From NCBI GenBank assembly GCA_040398845.1, contig JBBATH010000018.1:28711-92710 (forward strand): DNA of 64,000 bases, given 5' to 3'. Origin of the DNA: WLND01 sp040398845 (GTDB taxonomy: Bacteria > Actinomycetota > Actinomycetes > S36-B12). Position 1 is the stretch's first letter. Every line of letters begins with the position of its first letter. Below the pieces are notes generated by a model. That model was not told the DNA's origin. It was given only the letters and a program-made list of their open reading frames with translations, and searched no databases. The position numbers were made by a program, and so were the translations under genes. Shown one piece after another: positions 52,380-61,479 of this stretch.

Positions 52380-52747
52380 GCGAAGAGACCATCACCTTTG
52401 TCAAGGGGAACGCCCGACTTGAACGACTCCTTAGCGACCCTGAACAACGCGCCCGTGTGGACGCGATCCGAGAGGGAATGCAACAGGCGGATCGAGAACA
52501 TGCGATGGGATTAGCGATGGTTCGCCACGCGGCCGACCTCACTCAGCAGGACCTCGCGGACGTTCTTGGTGTGTCCCAGGTGGCGATTCAAAAGACGGAA
52601 CAACGCAGCGACATGTTGCTGTCCACCTTGCGCCGCTACTTGCTGGCAGCGGGTGCTGACATGGAGATAACTGTGCGCTGGCCAGATGGGCGGCATGCGA
52701 GACTCTCTCTAGACGAACTCGACAAGACCCACCAAGGCACTGCCTAG
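52376..52747 (+). CDS. HigA-like XRE-family antitoxin
   Basis: The 123-residue protein has a helix-turn-helix in ADLTQQDLADVLGVSQVAIQK, preceded by a helical arm and followed by a short domain ending ITVRWPDGRHARLSL. It overlaps the preceding toxin gene by 4 nt. Such proteins neutralise the toxin and repress the operon. Confidence 0.75.
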   Translation: MSEETITFVKGNARLERLLSDPEQRARVDAIREGMQQADREHAMGLAMVRHAADLTQQDLADVLGVSQVAIQKTEQRSDMLLSTLRRYLLAAGADMEITVRWPDGRHARLSLDELDKTHQGTA

Positions 52748-53125
52748 CTGCTGGCTTGTCGGAATCGCCTACGCCAACTGCAAAGCCTATGCAGTTCGCC
52801 AACTTCCACCGGTGCCTTCCCATCGACACCCGCTAACGTCCTCGCATGCACCTCGCCGACCCGAGACTGATTCGCCGGGTCCACGTCGATCTCATGCGCA
52901 CCTCGTCAATGAGCTGTCGCTAACCAACTGAGCTCGTTCGACCCTTTCCCGAAACAAGCCCTTGCAACGCGCCGAGCGCGCCCGCAGAAGGCGAGCGGCC
53001 AGTGGGCACTCGGCTATCGGGATCCGCTCGACGCCAACGAGCGTATGAAGAGGGACGACGACGGGCTCAACGTGCGGGCCGGGTAGAGCGCATCTACGCG
53101 ATCCGCGGCTTCGACTCGATCCCCG
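52748..53125. other. Intergenic scar between toxin-antitoxin locus and hemL fragment
   Basis: No gene is recognised. On the minus strand around 52935-52915 the sequence GAGCTCAGTTGGTTAGCG looks like a tRNA D arm, but no complete cloverleaf can be folded around it. Confidence 0.4.
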
Positions 53126-53578
53126 GTGACGACCTGCGCGGACATGCTCGCCCCCGCTGGCCCGGTCTATCAAGCTGGCACGCTGAGCGGTAATCCCACG
53201 GCGACCACCGCCGGCCTCGTCACCCTGAAGCACTGCACCCCCGGGGTCTACGAGCACGTCGATTCCACGGCTGCGAGCGTTATGGCGATCGTCAGCGCGG
53301 CCTTCGACCGGCACGGGGTCGTGCACCAAGCCCAGTTAGCCGGAAACCTCTTCAGTTTCTTCTTCACCGAGAGACCCGTCGGCACATACGACGAAGCCAA
53401 GGGTCAGAACACCGCAGTCTTCGCCGCGTTCTTCCATGCGATGCTCGACAACGGCGTGTGGCTGCCACCGTCGACCTACGAGGCGTGGTTCGTCTCAGCA
53501 GCCCATACCGACGATGACCTCGAGATCATCGAGCGGGCAGCCGACATCGCAGCCAAGCAAGCGGCCTTGCACCAGTAG
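53126..53578 (+). pseudogene. hemL: C-terminal fragment of glutamate-1-semialdehyde aminomutase
   Basis: The frame encodes LAPAGPVYQAGTLSGNP, then GNLFSFFFTERPV, FAAFFHAMLDNGVWLPPS and YEAWFVSAAH, the unmistakable last third of HemL. The N-terminal two thirds, including the PLP lysine, are absent. A working copy is presumably elsewhere. The fragment ends 63 bp before tRNA-Arg, a usual integration target, so it may have been left by an insertion or deletion event there. Confidence 0.8.
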
Positions 53579-53641
53579 CAAGGTTGGATCGCATATCCCC
53601 GATTGATGGAGCGAGCGGAGCTTCGGAAGAATGGGGACCAA

Positions 53642-53714
53642 GCGCCCGTAGCTCAATGGATAGAGCAACCGGTTTCTACCCGGTCGGTTGGGGGTTCGAG
53701 TCCCTCCGGGCGCA
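53642..53714 (+). tRNA. tRNA-Arg (anticodon TCT)
   Basis: The 73-nt gene has acceptor stem GCGCCCG/CGGGCGC, D arm GCTCAATGGATAGAGC, anticodon arm ACCGG-TTTCTAC-CCGGT, T arm GGGGG-TTCGAGT-CCCTC and discriminator A. CCA is not encoded. Confidence 0.95.
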
Positions 53715-54602
53715 CATTTGTGAGGGAATTGGGGTCGTGGCAGGGGCAGGGTTCGCAATCGAGAGCCCGGTGAACTTTGCGGTGCTCGCCGATCCTCAGA
53801 CACCCCGTGACAGGTGGACCATGCCTCAAGGTCGCGTCGCCGTTTCCGCGCACTGACTCCATCACTGTGACGCACATCGAAAGAGCGCAAGGACCCACCT
53901 TGGACCTTTCAAGGGTCAAGTTCAGGTCGCAGCACGGAGGCCACGCAGGAAGCACCCACGTTTGACGACTATCTGCAATGGAGACACCCGAGTTGCACTT
54001 ACCTTCGATACGGACGATTGTCCGGCATTCGAATAACGCGCTTTTGGACGACCGCGCGACGACGCGTCTGAGCCCTTGACGCATTCAAACTCGATGAAGT
54101 GAAGGATTCGTAGGCTTCACGCCTGTACTCTCAGCGCCCGCACAGGTATGCGTACCGAAGTAAGCGATAGGTGAACGTCGTCCAACTGCTGACCGTTATG
54201 GCTCCCTTGTCGCTGAAGCCTTCCGGTGCTGCCATGACGTGACCCCCTCGATGCGCGTGTCCGCACCCGTCTCGCTACCGAAGCCGTCAGACAAACCCGC
54301 CCGCAAGCCCTACAAGGCTCGTGGAAGGCCCGCGAGTGGGCTGCCTGACCCCGCAGCCCATGCACGGCGTGTAGGTCCGGCGGCCACCACGCAGACCGAA
54401 GCATCGCCTCTTCGGCTCACCGTGCCTGCCCGGCGGCAACCTGCGTGGCGGACACCGTGATCATCAGCGCTTCCCTGGCGATTTCATGGGTGTACCAATG
54501 CATGCCCAGCGGCCTTAGCGCATCAGACGTTCACGTGCGGCGTCCGCTGAGGCGACATGGAACACATTGACTCCACTCCGCCGATCAACCTGAACGAATA
54601 CC
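53715..54602. other. Long intergenic region after tRNA-Arg, no gene recognised
   Basis: Nearly 900 bp without a convincing gene. Open frames of 60-145 codons exist but show no family pattern. No direct repeat of the tRNA 3' end was noticed, so there is no evidence of an intact integrated element. Confidence 0.45.
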
Positions 54603-56435
54603 TCACCCAACGTAAAGAATGCGCGTCCTGTTGGAGGGCTCCGAGGTGCCGACCGCATTCACCGCTCGAACGGTGAATGTGTAAAACCCCTTGTTATTGA
54701 GGGGGCCGACTGGCACCTTTCCCGCTTGCGCAGGGAAGGACTGGGTGAGGATCCGGCCATTGGGACCTTTCACCGTCACTGTGTATTCAGTGATGGGCGC
54801 GCCGCCAGTCGATGACGGCGCGGAGAAGGTCACCCACACTTCCGTTCCTGATTTGCGAGCAATCGAAGTGAGTTCTGGCGCGCCCGGCACTGTTGCGGCT
54901 GGGGCCGTCACCGTCGATGGAACCGCCGCCCACCGAGCGTAAAGCGTCGCACTCTCGCCGAACGTGTAGTTGTCACCGACCCCGTACGCCTTGTCCCCGT
55001 TCAACGTGGTGGACCATCCGTCGAACACGTATCCCGACCGTTTGAACACATTCTCCTTCAGCGGCGTCGACTTATTCGCGGTCTGGTTTTCCATGGTTTC
55101 GGTCCCGCCGTTCGCGTTGAACGTCACCGTCCGCAATGGAGCCACCACGGTGACCGGCGATGATGCGACGGATTCGCCCGAGTTGCCAGCCGAATTCATT
55201 GCGATTGCCTTGACCGTGTAAGTGCTGCCTGCGGTGAGGGGGGTCACTTCGCAGAACCCGGACGCGCCCGTCACAGTGCACTTCCTCCCCGCGGACGTAC
55301 CGTTGGCCGTGTAGGCCGTGACGTAATACGAAGCCGGGGTGCCGCCCGAAGTCCCGGGGGCTACGGTCACAGTGATCTTGCCATCGCCAGCGACAACAGT
55401 GGGCGCTGGCGGAGTTCCGGGCACGGACACAGTGGGCACGGGCACAGTGACCGACGACGATGGGTTGGATTCGCCCGAGTCGCCAGCCGAATTCTTTGCG
55501 GTGGCTGTGACCGTGTAGGTGCTGCCTGCGGTGAGGGCGGTGACGGCGCAGGACCCGGACTCGCCCGTCACGGTGCAGGTCCCTGCGGCCGTACCGTTTA
55601 ATGTGTTGTAGGCCGTGACCGTGTACGAAGCCGGTGCGCCGCCCAAATTCCCGGCAGCCACGGTTGAGGTGACCTTGCCATCGCCAGCGACGACAGTGGG
55701 CGCCGAGGGCCGTCCGGGACGCTCCTCCGTCAACGACGACATCGCGGGCAAGGTGACCGTCGTGAGCTCGGAAGCGTAGCCCAAACCGGCGGCATTCGCT
55801 GCATGTGCCCAGGTTCGGTAGGTGCTGCCTGGGGTTAGGCCGGTAAAGATGCAGGACCCGGATGCGCCAGTCACGACGCAAAACTCCGCACCGTTTGTGT
55901 CACCCTTCGTAACATAGACCCTGTAAGAAGTCGGGGTGCCGCCCGAAGTCCCGCGGGCTACGGTCACAGTGATCTTGCGATCGCCAGCCACAACAGTGGG
56001 CGCTGGCGGAGTTCCGGGCACGGACACGTCCGACGACGACGCCGCAGCGGTGAAGGTGAACGTGGCGGTTCCGGTCTGCATTCCTTGGGTCGCGGTCACG
56101 GCACACGTACCGGCGGTATTCGTCTTGAGCCACGCACCTATCACCTTGCATCCGTCGCTCGTTGTCGAATAGGACACCGCTTCAGTACCGGTGCCGCCCG
56201 CGCTCGTCAGGGTAATGTGAGTTCCGACGGCTGCTGTCGCTGGAGACCCGGTCACCGTCAACGACGACGCGGCTACGTCTCCTCGGATGACCGGCGTGCT
56301 TGTGTCAGAGGCACTCCCACTAGATCCTCCGCACCCGGCGAGGAGCATCACCGCGCACATGGCAGCGATACCTGCCGCTTTCGTCGTATTTGAACTTGAT
56401 CGAAAACTCGCGAACCGCCTCGTCCGTGCATCCAT
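54603..56435 (-). CDS. FN3-repeat surface lipoprotein with Flg_new (InlB B-like) repeat
   Basis: The 610-residue lipoprotein has the lipobox LLAGC with Cys35, an N-terminal domain, three FN3-like repeats (APTVVAGDRKITVTV, APTVVAGDGKVTSTV, APTVVAGDGKITVTV), one Flg_new/Listeria-type repeat (TVTFNANGGTETM ... FDGWSTTLNGDKAY ... TLYARWA), and a final FN3 domain from VPGAPELTSIARKSG. All parts are typical of extracellular adhesins. It is the intact paralogue of the broken gene at the left edge, with the same promoter layout. ATG 56435 is preferred over 56447 because it aligns the lipobox of the two proteins. Confidence 0.82.
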   Translation of the reverse strand: MDARTRRFASFRSSSNTTKAAGIAAMCAVMLLAGCGGSSGSASDTSTPVIRGDVAASSLTVTGSPATAAVGTHITLTSAGGTGTEAVSYSTTSDGCKVIGAWLKTNTAGTCAVTATQGMQTGTATFTFTAAASSSDVSVPGTPPAPTVVAGDRKITVTVARGTSGGTPTSYRVYVTKGDTNGAEFCVVTGASGSCIFTGLTPGSTYRTWAHAANAAGLGYASELTTVTLPAMSSLTEERPGRPSAPTVVAGDGKVTSTVAAGNLGGAPASYTVTAYNTLNGTAAGTCTVTGESGSCAVTALTAGSTYTVTATAKNSAGDSGESNPSSSVTVPVPTVSVPGTPPAPTVVAGDGKITVTVAPGTSGGTPASYYVTAYTANGTSAGRKCTVTGASGFCEVTPLTAGSTYTVKAIAMNSAGNSGESVASSPVTVVAPLRTVTFNANGGTETMENQTANKSTPLKENVFKRSGYVFDGWSTTLNGDKAYGVGDNYTFGESATLYARWAAVPSTVTAPAATVPGAPELTSIARKSGTEVWVTFSAPSSTGGAPITEYTVTVKGPNGRILTQSFPAQAGKVPVGPLNNKGFYTFTVRAVNAVGTSEPSNRTRILYVG

Positions 56436-56455
56436 CGCCAACACCATTCCACTTG

Positions 56456-56536
56456 GGGACGTCGTCCCATGACCGTGCGAACCTGACGAAGGCTATTGCC
56501 GTTCAGGTGGGTCCGCTACCGTGAAAACACGGTGTT
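56456..56536 (-). promoter_or_regulatory. Promoter of FN3 lipoprotein gene, layout shared with 1776-1857
   Basis: Minus strand order: palindrome AACACCGTGTT (56536-56526), 30 nt, -10-like TAGCCT (56495-56490), 21 nt, inverted repeat GGGAC-gac-GTCCC (56468-56456), then ATG at 56435. Spacings equal those of the paralogue upstream of 1757, while the intervening bases differ, so the elements look selected. Confidence 0.6.
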
Positions 56537-56642
56537 CTCGTTGTGACGCCATCTATGGATCGATGGGACGTGCTCATGACGATTCAGTTTGCTCTTTGGA
56601 AAGTCCCACTTCGTGCTGCCAATTTGTCAGCTCATTGCAGCC

Positions 56643-56783
56643 GACCCCGGCTGCGTGCCAACGAGCTCACCGGCCGACCTGCACATGAGTATCGCCCTCG
56701 GCGTCGGCATCGCAATGCTGCCCCTCCTCGCCCCCGAGGCCTGGAGGCTGCCTTACGACGTCGTCACCATCCGCGTCGCCTAG
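56643..56783 (+). pseudogene. Possible C-terminal fragment of a LysR-type regulator
   Basis: The frame gives SIALGVGIAMLPLLAPEAWR then DVVTIRVA, like the end of LysR substrate-binding domains (G.G.A.LP.LA ... VVVRPL). No helix-turn-helix or other LysR part is nearby. The match is short, so this is tentative. Confidence 0.3.
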
Positions 56784-56910
56784 CACCCGCCCGCCCCGAG
56801 AGGTCCTCAGCGCGGAGCCTTGATCAGATCGTCAAGGAGGACCACGTGCAGACGTGCTGGGCGGCGCGTGAATCGACCGCCAGAAGGGAGCCGCTGGGTG
56901 GCATTCCGTC

Positions 56911-57839
56911 ATGTCCGGGCACTATCCGCTGTTCGACGAGCGGGCGTCCTTCCGCGCCGGTGCGCCAGGACGGGATGATGACTTCGTCAAGAACTTTCCT
57001 GAGCAGGACCCCTATGCGGAGCCAGGGGATGCCGCCAGTGGTGATGGGGGTTCCTCGCGGCTCCCAGAACCCGCACAATTGGCCACCTCACAACGCAGAG
57101 CGCCGTCGCTGTCGATGGCTCCACGCGCTCTCGGTGCCCCTGCCGCGCAGCGAACCGGGAATCCTCGGAGACCGGGGTTCTTCTCACGCATCGGGGCGGG
57201 ATTGAAGCGCGCATGGTCCGGGCTTCGCTCGATGTTCGGCGGTTCCTCGCGGCGCGCTGCACCGCAAGCAGTCCCGCAACCTGCTCGCGGGCCATCCTTT
57301 TGGAACTCCCCGCACCCAAGACTCGCAGGTAATGATGACGCCCGGAGCGATCCATGGGTGCGGAAAAGCTTTGCAGTCAGGGACGGCGGCCGGTCCGATC
57401 CGTATGCGGGGCAACGAGACAATCTGGATGACTACATCCCACAGGACCCCCGACTCCCCAAAGCGCCCCTCGCTTCATGGGTGCGTTCCACATGCCACCC
57501 GGGGCTGCCTCGCCTCGAACCTGGGGCGCGGCATCCGTGAAGACCTTCAAGGAGGCGACCCCCGAGATGTCTTCGGGCAACGATGACGATTCGGGTGCTC
57601 ATGCCATGTATGACGCCATGCCCAGGACGGGATCATTCGTGGGACAGGAAGGCCCAGCTGAACCCGAGCCACTGATCGCTGAACCAGCGATCGATCAGGG
57701 CCCGCTCCCGCCTCCCCCTGCCCGCGGCCCTGTGCTCACGCGAACAGGTTTCGAGACTCGTGGGAATTTCGCACACTACCTCGACACCATGTCTCAGGAG
57801 AATCAACGGCGCCTATGGGCCGAGGTCGAAGCAGACTGA
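56911..57839 (+). pseudogene. Hypothetical Pro/Arg-rich protein, probably one gene split by a frameshift
   Basis: The first frame (56911-57540) begins MSGHYPLFDERASFRAGAPG and has a basic middle (FFSRIGAGLKRAWSGLRSMF). A second frame (57477-57839) continues with KTFKEATPEMSSGNDDDSGA and ends MSQENQRRLWAEVEAD. Both have a similar proline-rich, low-complexity character, so a single frameshift between about 57470 and 57540 is likely. The product is not recognised. It could also be two small genes. Confidence 0.4.
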
Positions 57840-58002
57840 GCCTTCGGTCGTTGAAGGGCACCGTCGGCACGACAGTTGCGCTTGTCAACGGACGTTGATC
57901 CGCAGCACGGAGGCGAGTCCGCAGCCGCTATGGCTTGTCGTGACCGAACCTCGCCCGTGGAAGATCGGCGACAACGAGGCGCGCTGGGCGTCCTATTAGC
58001 GC

Positions 58003-58008
58003 TACATT
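58003..58008 (+). promoter_or_regulatory. -10 box TACATT, six bases before an antitoxin ATG
   Basis: TACATT-tattcc-ATG fits TANNNT at leaderless spacing; no Shine-Dalgarno sequence precedes the start of the antitoxin gene. Confidence 0.5.
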
Positions 58009-58014
58009 TATTCC

Positions 58015-58308
58015 ATGGATGAGTCTACAACACGGGCGGTCGTCACCGTCGGCGTACGTGAGTTGAAGAACCAGCTGAGCAGCTATCTCGATCGGGTTAA
58101 GGCAGGCGAAGAAATCACCGTAACCGAGCACGGCCGTCCCATCGCCCGGCTCACGGCTACGTCGCCTGAGGTCGACCGAAGGGCGGCACTGATCGAGGCG
58201 GGGATCGTGCGCCCGGCGTCTGCCACTCGTCGGCGCCTACCGTCTCGGCGAGTGACGCTTGCTCCGGGCGAGCCGCTCGACGCGATCGTCGCCCGACAGC
58301 GACAGTGA
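58015..58308 (+). CDS. Phd/YefM-type antitoxin
   Basis: The 97-residue protein has VGVRELKNQLSSYLDRVKAG then ITVTEHGRPIARLTA, the canonical Phd/YefM DNA-binding fold, and a basic C-terminal tail that would bind the toxin. It overlaps the PIN-toxin gene by 4 nt (GTGA). It should neutralise the toxin and repress the operon. Confidence 0.9.
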   Translation: MDESTTRAVVTVGVRELKNQLSSYLDRVKAGEEITVTEHGRPIARLTATSPEVDRRAALIEAGIVRPASATRRRLPSRRVTLAPGEPLDAIVARQRQ

Positions 58309-58745
58309 TCACCTACATCGACACGTCCGCTCTGCTCAAGCTGCTCGTCGACGATGAAGTCGGCGCGGACGCTGCCCAGCGGTTATGGCTCGACTCGGAC
58401 TTCGTGATGTGCGCAGAGATCGGCTACGCCGAAGCGCGTGCAGCGCTCGCGTCGGCGCGTCGTGGTGGCCGGCTCGACGCCCGTGAATTGTCAACCGCGA
58501 AGGCCGAGCTCAACAGGCTCTGGGCGCAGGTCGACGTGGTGCCAGTGACCACCGAACTCGTCCTCGCCGCCGGGGACCTGTCCGAAGCTGAAGGACTGCG
58601 CGGCTACGACGCTGTCCACCTCGCCGCCGCGCTAGCCGGCCAGGCAACCGTGGTCGCCACCGCCGACAGCCAACTTCTTGCGGCCGCGCAGCACCGCAAG
58701 CTCGACGTCTCCAACCCCTCAAGTCTCACGAGTTCGCCGGATTGA
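58305..58745 (+). CDS. VapC-type PIN-domain toxin
   Basis: The 146-residue protein shows the PIN active-site acids in YIDTSALLKLL, CAEIGYAEARAAL, RGYDAVHLAAAL and VATADSQLL. It starts with GTG within the stop of the Phd-type antitoxin gene. Together they form a second VapBC-like module, of a different antitoxin class from the one at 47891-48572. Confidence 0.9.
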   Translation: MITYIDTSALLKLLVDDEVGADAAQRLWLDSDFVMCAEIGYAEARAALASARRGGRLDARELSTAKAELNRLWAQVDVVPVTTELVLAAGDLSEAEGLRGYDAVHLAAALAGQATVVATADSQLLAAAQHRKLDVSNPSSLTSSPD

Positions 58746-59323
58746 TCCGAGGTGCTGTGCAGTCGTTCGGGATAGACCCTGACGCATGGCTAGAGGAGCA
58801 AGACGGACTCGAATTCTTGAGCAGGCAGAGGAGTCCTAACCGACCCATGCTCGCCCGCGCTCAACTTCCGGGAGCCCTGAGCGTCCGATTGTCCTGATGA
58901 GCGGATTCCACATCAGAGCCTGCCGGGTGCCCCCCAAGGTCCGCACATCTGGGCACCTTGGATGAACCACCCCCTATTGATGGGAACTGGGCACGCGACA
59001 AGGAAGTGGATGTGCGCGTCGCCTCCTCGATATCCGCGGTGTTGTCGAGCATGCGCTCGGCCCAACATCGCAGGCGTGACGGGCACGCGATTCGTCGACC
59101 GGGAGGTCGCCCACACCGAGGCCCTTTCGCGAGAAGTGTTCGGGCCTGAGGGTGAGCCCGATGGCGCCGGGCGAGGGTTTCAGCAGGTTCCCTCAGACAG
59201 GTGTTGGGGGTTGGCCAATATCTCCGGATCGGTCGAACGCTCGAAAGCGAACTTGCTAAGTACTAGTCGCCTCGGCCTGTACCGAAATCGATAGCTCCGG
59301 CCATGAACCACAACGTACAACAA
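58746..59323. other. Intergenic region, no gene recognised
   Basis: About 580 bp between the PIN toxin and the end of the leftward small secreted-protein gene. Short open frames on both strands have no recognisable product. Confidence 0.45.
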
Positions 59324-59818
59324 TCAAACATCCAGTAATCTTTTTGGGTCCGTTGCCGATTCTTTCGCAATAACAAACTCGCCCGCTTTCGTCGCTGCCC
59401 AGTACGCATAGATTTTCGTCAACTCGGATTCCATGGGGACGTGCCCTTGCAAGTTACCGACGAGTCGATAACCCTTCGCACTCGCAACGGCATCGTCCCA
59501 ATTCGAACTCGGGTCTACAGGTCCCCCCGACCAGCCCGCAGGGGCGTACTCGAGGACTACTTTCGAGTCGCCTTCACCTTCAACGTAGGAGACTGTTCCA
59601 CCACCGCTGCTGATGTCACCGACCTTGCACGCTGCGCGAGTCGTGGCGCATTCCTCCGCCCCCGCGGCAAGTCGATTGGCGTTCGATCCTCCACCAGGTG
59701 CAGCGGACTCCACTTGCCCACCGAACCCTGTGACCGTCATCGTGACAAGTACTGCGATGAACGAGATCCCACCGGCAGCGACCCTGCGCGCGTGGCCAAT
59801 CCACCGTATTGATGTCAT
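59324..59818 (-). CDS. Small secreted protein with a degenerate GGGxVxY domain
   Basis: The 164-residue protein has a signal or anchor helix (GGISFIAVLVTMTVTGF) and then CKVGDISSGGGTVSYV, APAGWSGGPVDPSSNW and ESELTKIYAYW. This follows the order VGDTGPGGGxVFY ... W ... ELNLxY found in DUF1566-like secreted domains, the domain that also begins at the C-terminus of the left-edge lipoprotein (GPGGGIVFY). The function is unknown. TACGGT lies 6 nt before the ATG at 59818. Confidence 0.55.
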   Translation of the reverse strand: MTSIRWIGHARRVAAGGISFIAVLVTMTVTGFGGQVESAAPGGGSNANRLAAGAEECATTRAACKVGDISSGGGTVSYVEGEGDSKVVLEYAPAGWSGGPVDPSSNWDDAVASAKGYRLVGNLQGHVPMESELTKIYAYWAATKAGEFVIAKESATDPKRLLDV

Positions 59819-59824
59819 GAAGGG

Positions 59825-59830
59825 ACCGTA
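59825..59830 (-). promoter_or_regulatory. -10 box TACGGT, six bases before the ATG at 59818
   Basis: Minus strand: TACGGT-cccttc-ATG, fitting TANNNT at leaderless spacing, in a 143-bp intergenic region. Confidence 0.45.
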
Positions 59831-59961
59831 CCCACCAATTAGAGTCTTTCTTAACCGTCCTGAATCCACTGGAGAGTTCGCTCTCACATGGAGGATGGGC
59901 ACATGCCGGTTCAGAGGAAGTACGAGGATGAGATGGGGGCGTGCGCGGTTGTTGGTGATGA

Positions 59962-61479
59962 TCACGGCACAGGTTCGTGGGACACCGGCTCCTTCAGTGC
60001 GGCCAGCAGGCCCGCGAGATCGATAAAGGCGAATCGGATCGACGCATCGCTACACCCATAGGGAAGCACGATCACGCCATCGTGGATCAAGGCGCCGCAT
60101 GAATAGATGACGTTCGGCACATACCCTTCACGCTCATCAGCACGTGGGCTCAGCAACGGCTGGTTGAGTTGCCCGATAACTCGTGTGGGCTCGTCCAGAT
60201 CGAGCATCAGCGCACCGATTGAGTACACACGCATGGGCCCGACCCCGTGCGTCAGCACGAGCCATCCGTCTTCGGTCTCCATCGGCGACGTGCACGCACC
60301 CAGTTGGACGATCTCCCAGGCGTGGACGGGTGCCTGAACGATGATCGGCTCGCCCCAGCGGAGTGTGTCGGGCGATGACGCGACGGAGATGCTCTCCTTG
60401 TCCCAGCGGGAGATCCCCCAGAATTCCCCACGGATTTTACGTGGGAACAGCGCCATGCCCTTGTTCTGAGCCGCGGCACCGATCATCGGCTGGATCTCGA
60501 ACGTCGCGAAGTCTCGCGTCTTGAGCAGGTGAGGTGCGACGTTGGTGCCATCGAACGCGGTGTAGGTGCCGTAATAGGTCACCTCATCATCGACGAACCG
60601 CACAAACCTGGCGTCCTCCATGCCGTGCCGCTCCGCCGAACTCGTCGGGAAAATCACGCGTTCGCTCAGCAAAGTGTCGGGATCAAAGCTGAGACAGAAA
60701 CTCGACTCCGCTGTTCTCCTGATGCGCTCGAGCAAACCGTCATGACTGTCGCGGCGAGGGCTGTCAGCCTCGCTCGATTTCAGCACTGCCTCGAGTTCGT
60801 TCGGAGTGAACTCCTCTGGCAGGAGTCGCAGCACCGACTCGGCTGAGACCGCGTCGCCCTGACGACTCAGCGACTCGCTCAGGAACTCCCGTGAGATCGG
60901 GAGCGGTCGGACGGTGCCTGTGGTGAGCAGGCGTCCGGGCTCATCTATGTGGAGCATCCCGTGCGCAGAGATAACGCCGGTGCGGAACTCGACGCTCGAC
61001 ACATGCCCCTCACCCACGGCGCGCGCACTCATGATGAAGCGAAGCTGGCCTGCATCAAGGTTCGTTTGATCGGGGTGGGCGACGATGGATGGGTTGAACA
61101 GCGCTGCACCCTCGATCGCATACTCCTGGGTTAAAAACGCCCCAATGAGATCGCGACGACACTGGTCCACTGCATCTGGATTCACACCAACCAATGGAAG
61201 ACGATGCTGCACGAGTGCGAAGTGCTCGCGGAACACCTTCAGCAGATCCGGGTGGCGCGCGTCGAACGCAAGCACCGTGGCGGCCAAGATGCGCTCCACC
61301 TCCGCCTCCTCCAAGTCAAGGATGCGGTCGATCACCGACTCCGCACGGCTGAGCCCCTGAATCAAGAACTCCTGACCCGGAAGGAACAGACGCGTGATCA
61401 CCCGACTGTGGTCAGGTAATAGGTGAATGTCTGAGCGTGTCACCAGTGCGTCGCCCAGGGCGCTGCTCGAAATGCTCAT
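59962..61479 (-). CDS. GH130-family glycoside phosphorylase (mannoside type)
   Basis: The 505-residue protein has the GH130 five-bladed propeller pattern: HGMEDARFVRFVDDEVTYYG, the GxEDxR block with the catalytic Asp, then KGMALFPRKIRGEFWGISRW and GYVPNVIYSCGALIHDGVIV. Family members phosphorolyse or hydrolyse beta-mannosides. A long N-terminal extension (about 180 residues) is present, as in the larger subgroup. The ATG overlaps the stop of the previous gene (ATGA). It is the last gene of a three-gene operon with a GT4 enzyme, pointing to synthesis and turnover of a mannose-containing glycan. Confidence 0.82.
   Translation of the reverse strand: MSISSSALGDALVTRSDIHLLPDHSRVITRLFLPGQEFLIQGLSRAESVIDRILDLEEAEVERILAATVLAFDARHPDLLKVFREHFALVQHRLPLVGVNPDAVDQCRRDLIGAFLTQEYAIEGAALFNPSIVAHPDQTNLDAGQLRFIMSARAVGEGHVSSVEFRTGVISAHGMLHIDEPGRLLTTGTVRPLPISREFLSESLSRQGDAVSAESVLRLLPEEFTPNELEAVLKSSEADSPRRDSHDGLLERIRRTAESSFCLSFDPDTLLSERVIFPTSSAERHGMEDARFVRFVDDEVTYYGTYTAFDGTNVAPHLLKTRDFATFEIQPMIGAAAQNKGMALFPRKIRGEFWGISRWDKESISVASSPDTLRWGEPIIVQAPVHAWEIVQLGACTSPMETEDGWLVLTHGVGPMRVYSIGALMLDLDEPTRVIGQLNQPLLSPRADEREGYVPNVIYSCGALIHDGVIVLPYGCSDASIRFAFIDLAGLLAALKEPVSHEPVP

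Noticed and set aside
52915..52935. tRNA gene on the minus strand (GAGCTCAGTTGGTTAGCG)
   Set aside because: Only the D arm fits; acceptor, anticodon and T arms cannot be formed around it.
53495..53890. Minus-strand frame with PGGTRTPNRPGRNRLLYPLS
   Set aside because: It is antisense to tRNA-Arg and the hemL fragment; the same kind of tRNA artefact.
53690..54602. Integrated element next to tRNA-Arg
   Set aside because: No integrase and no repeat of the tRNA end were found; only a possible scar can be argued.
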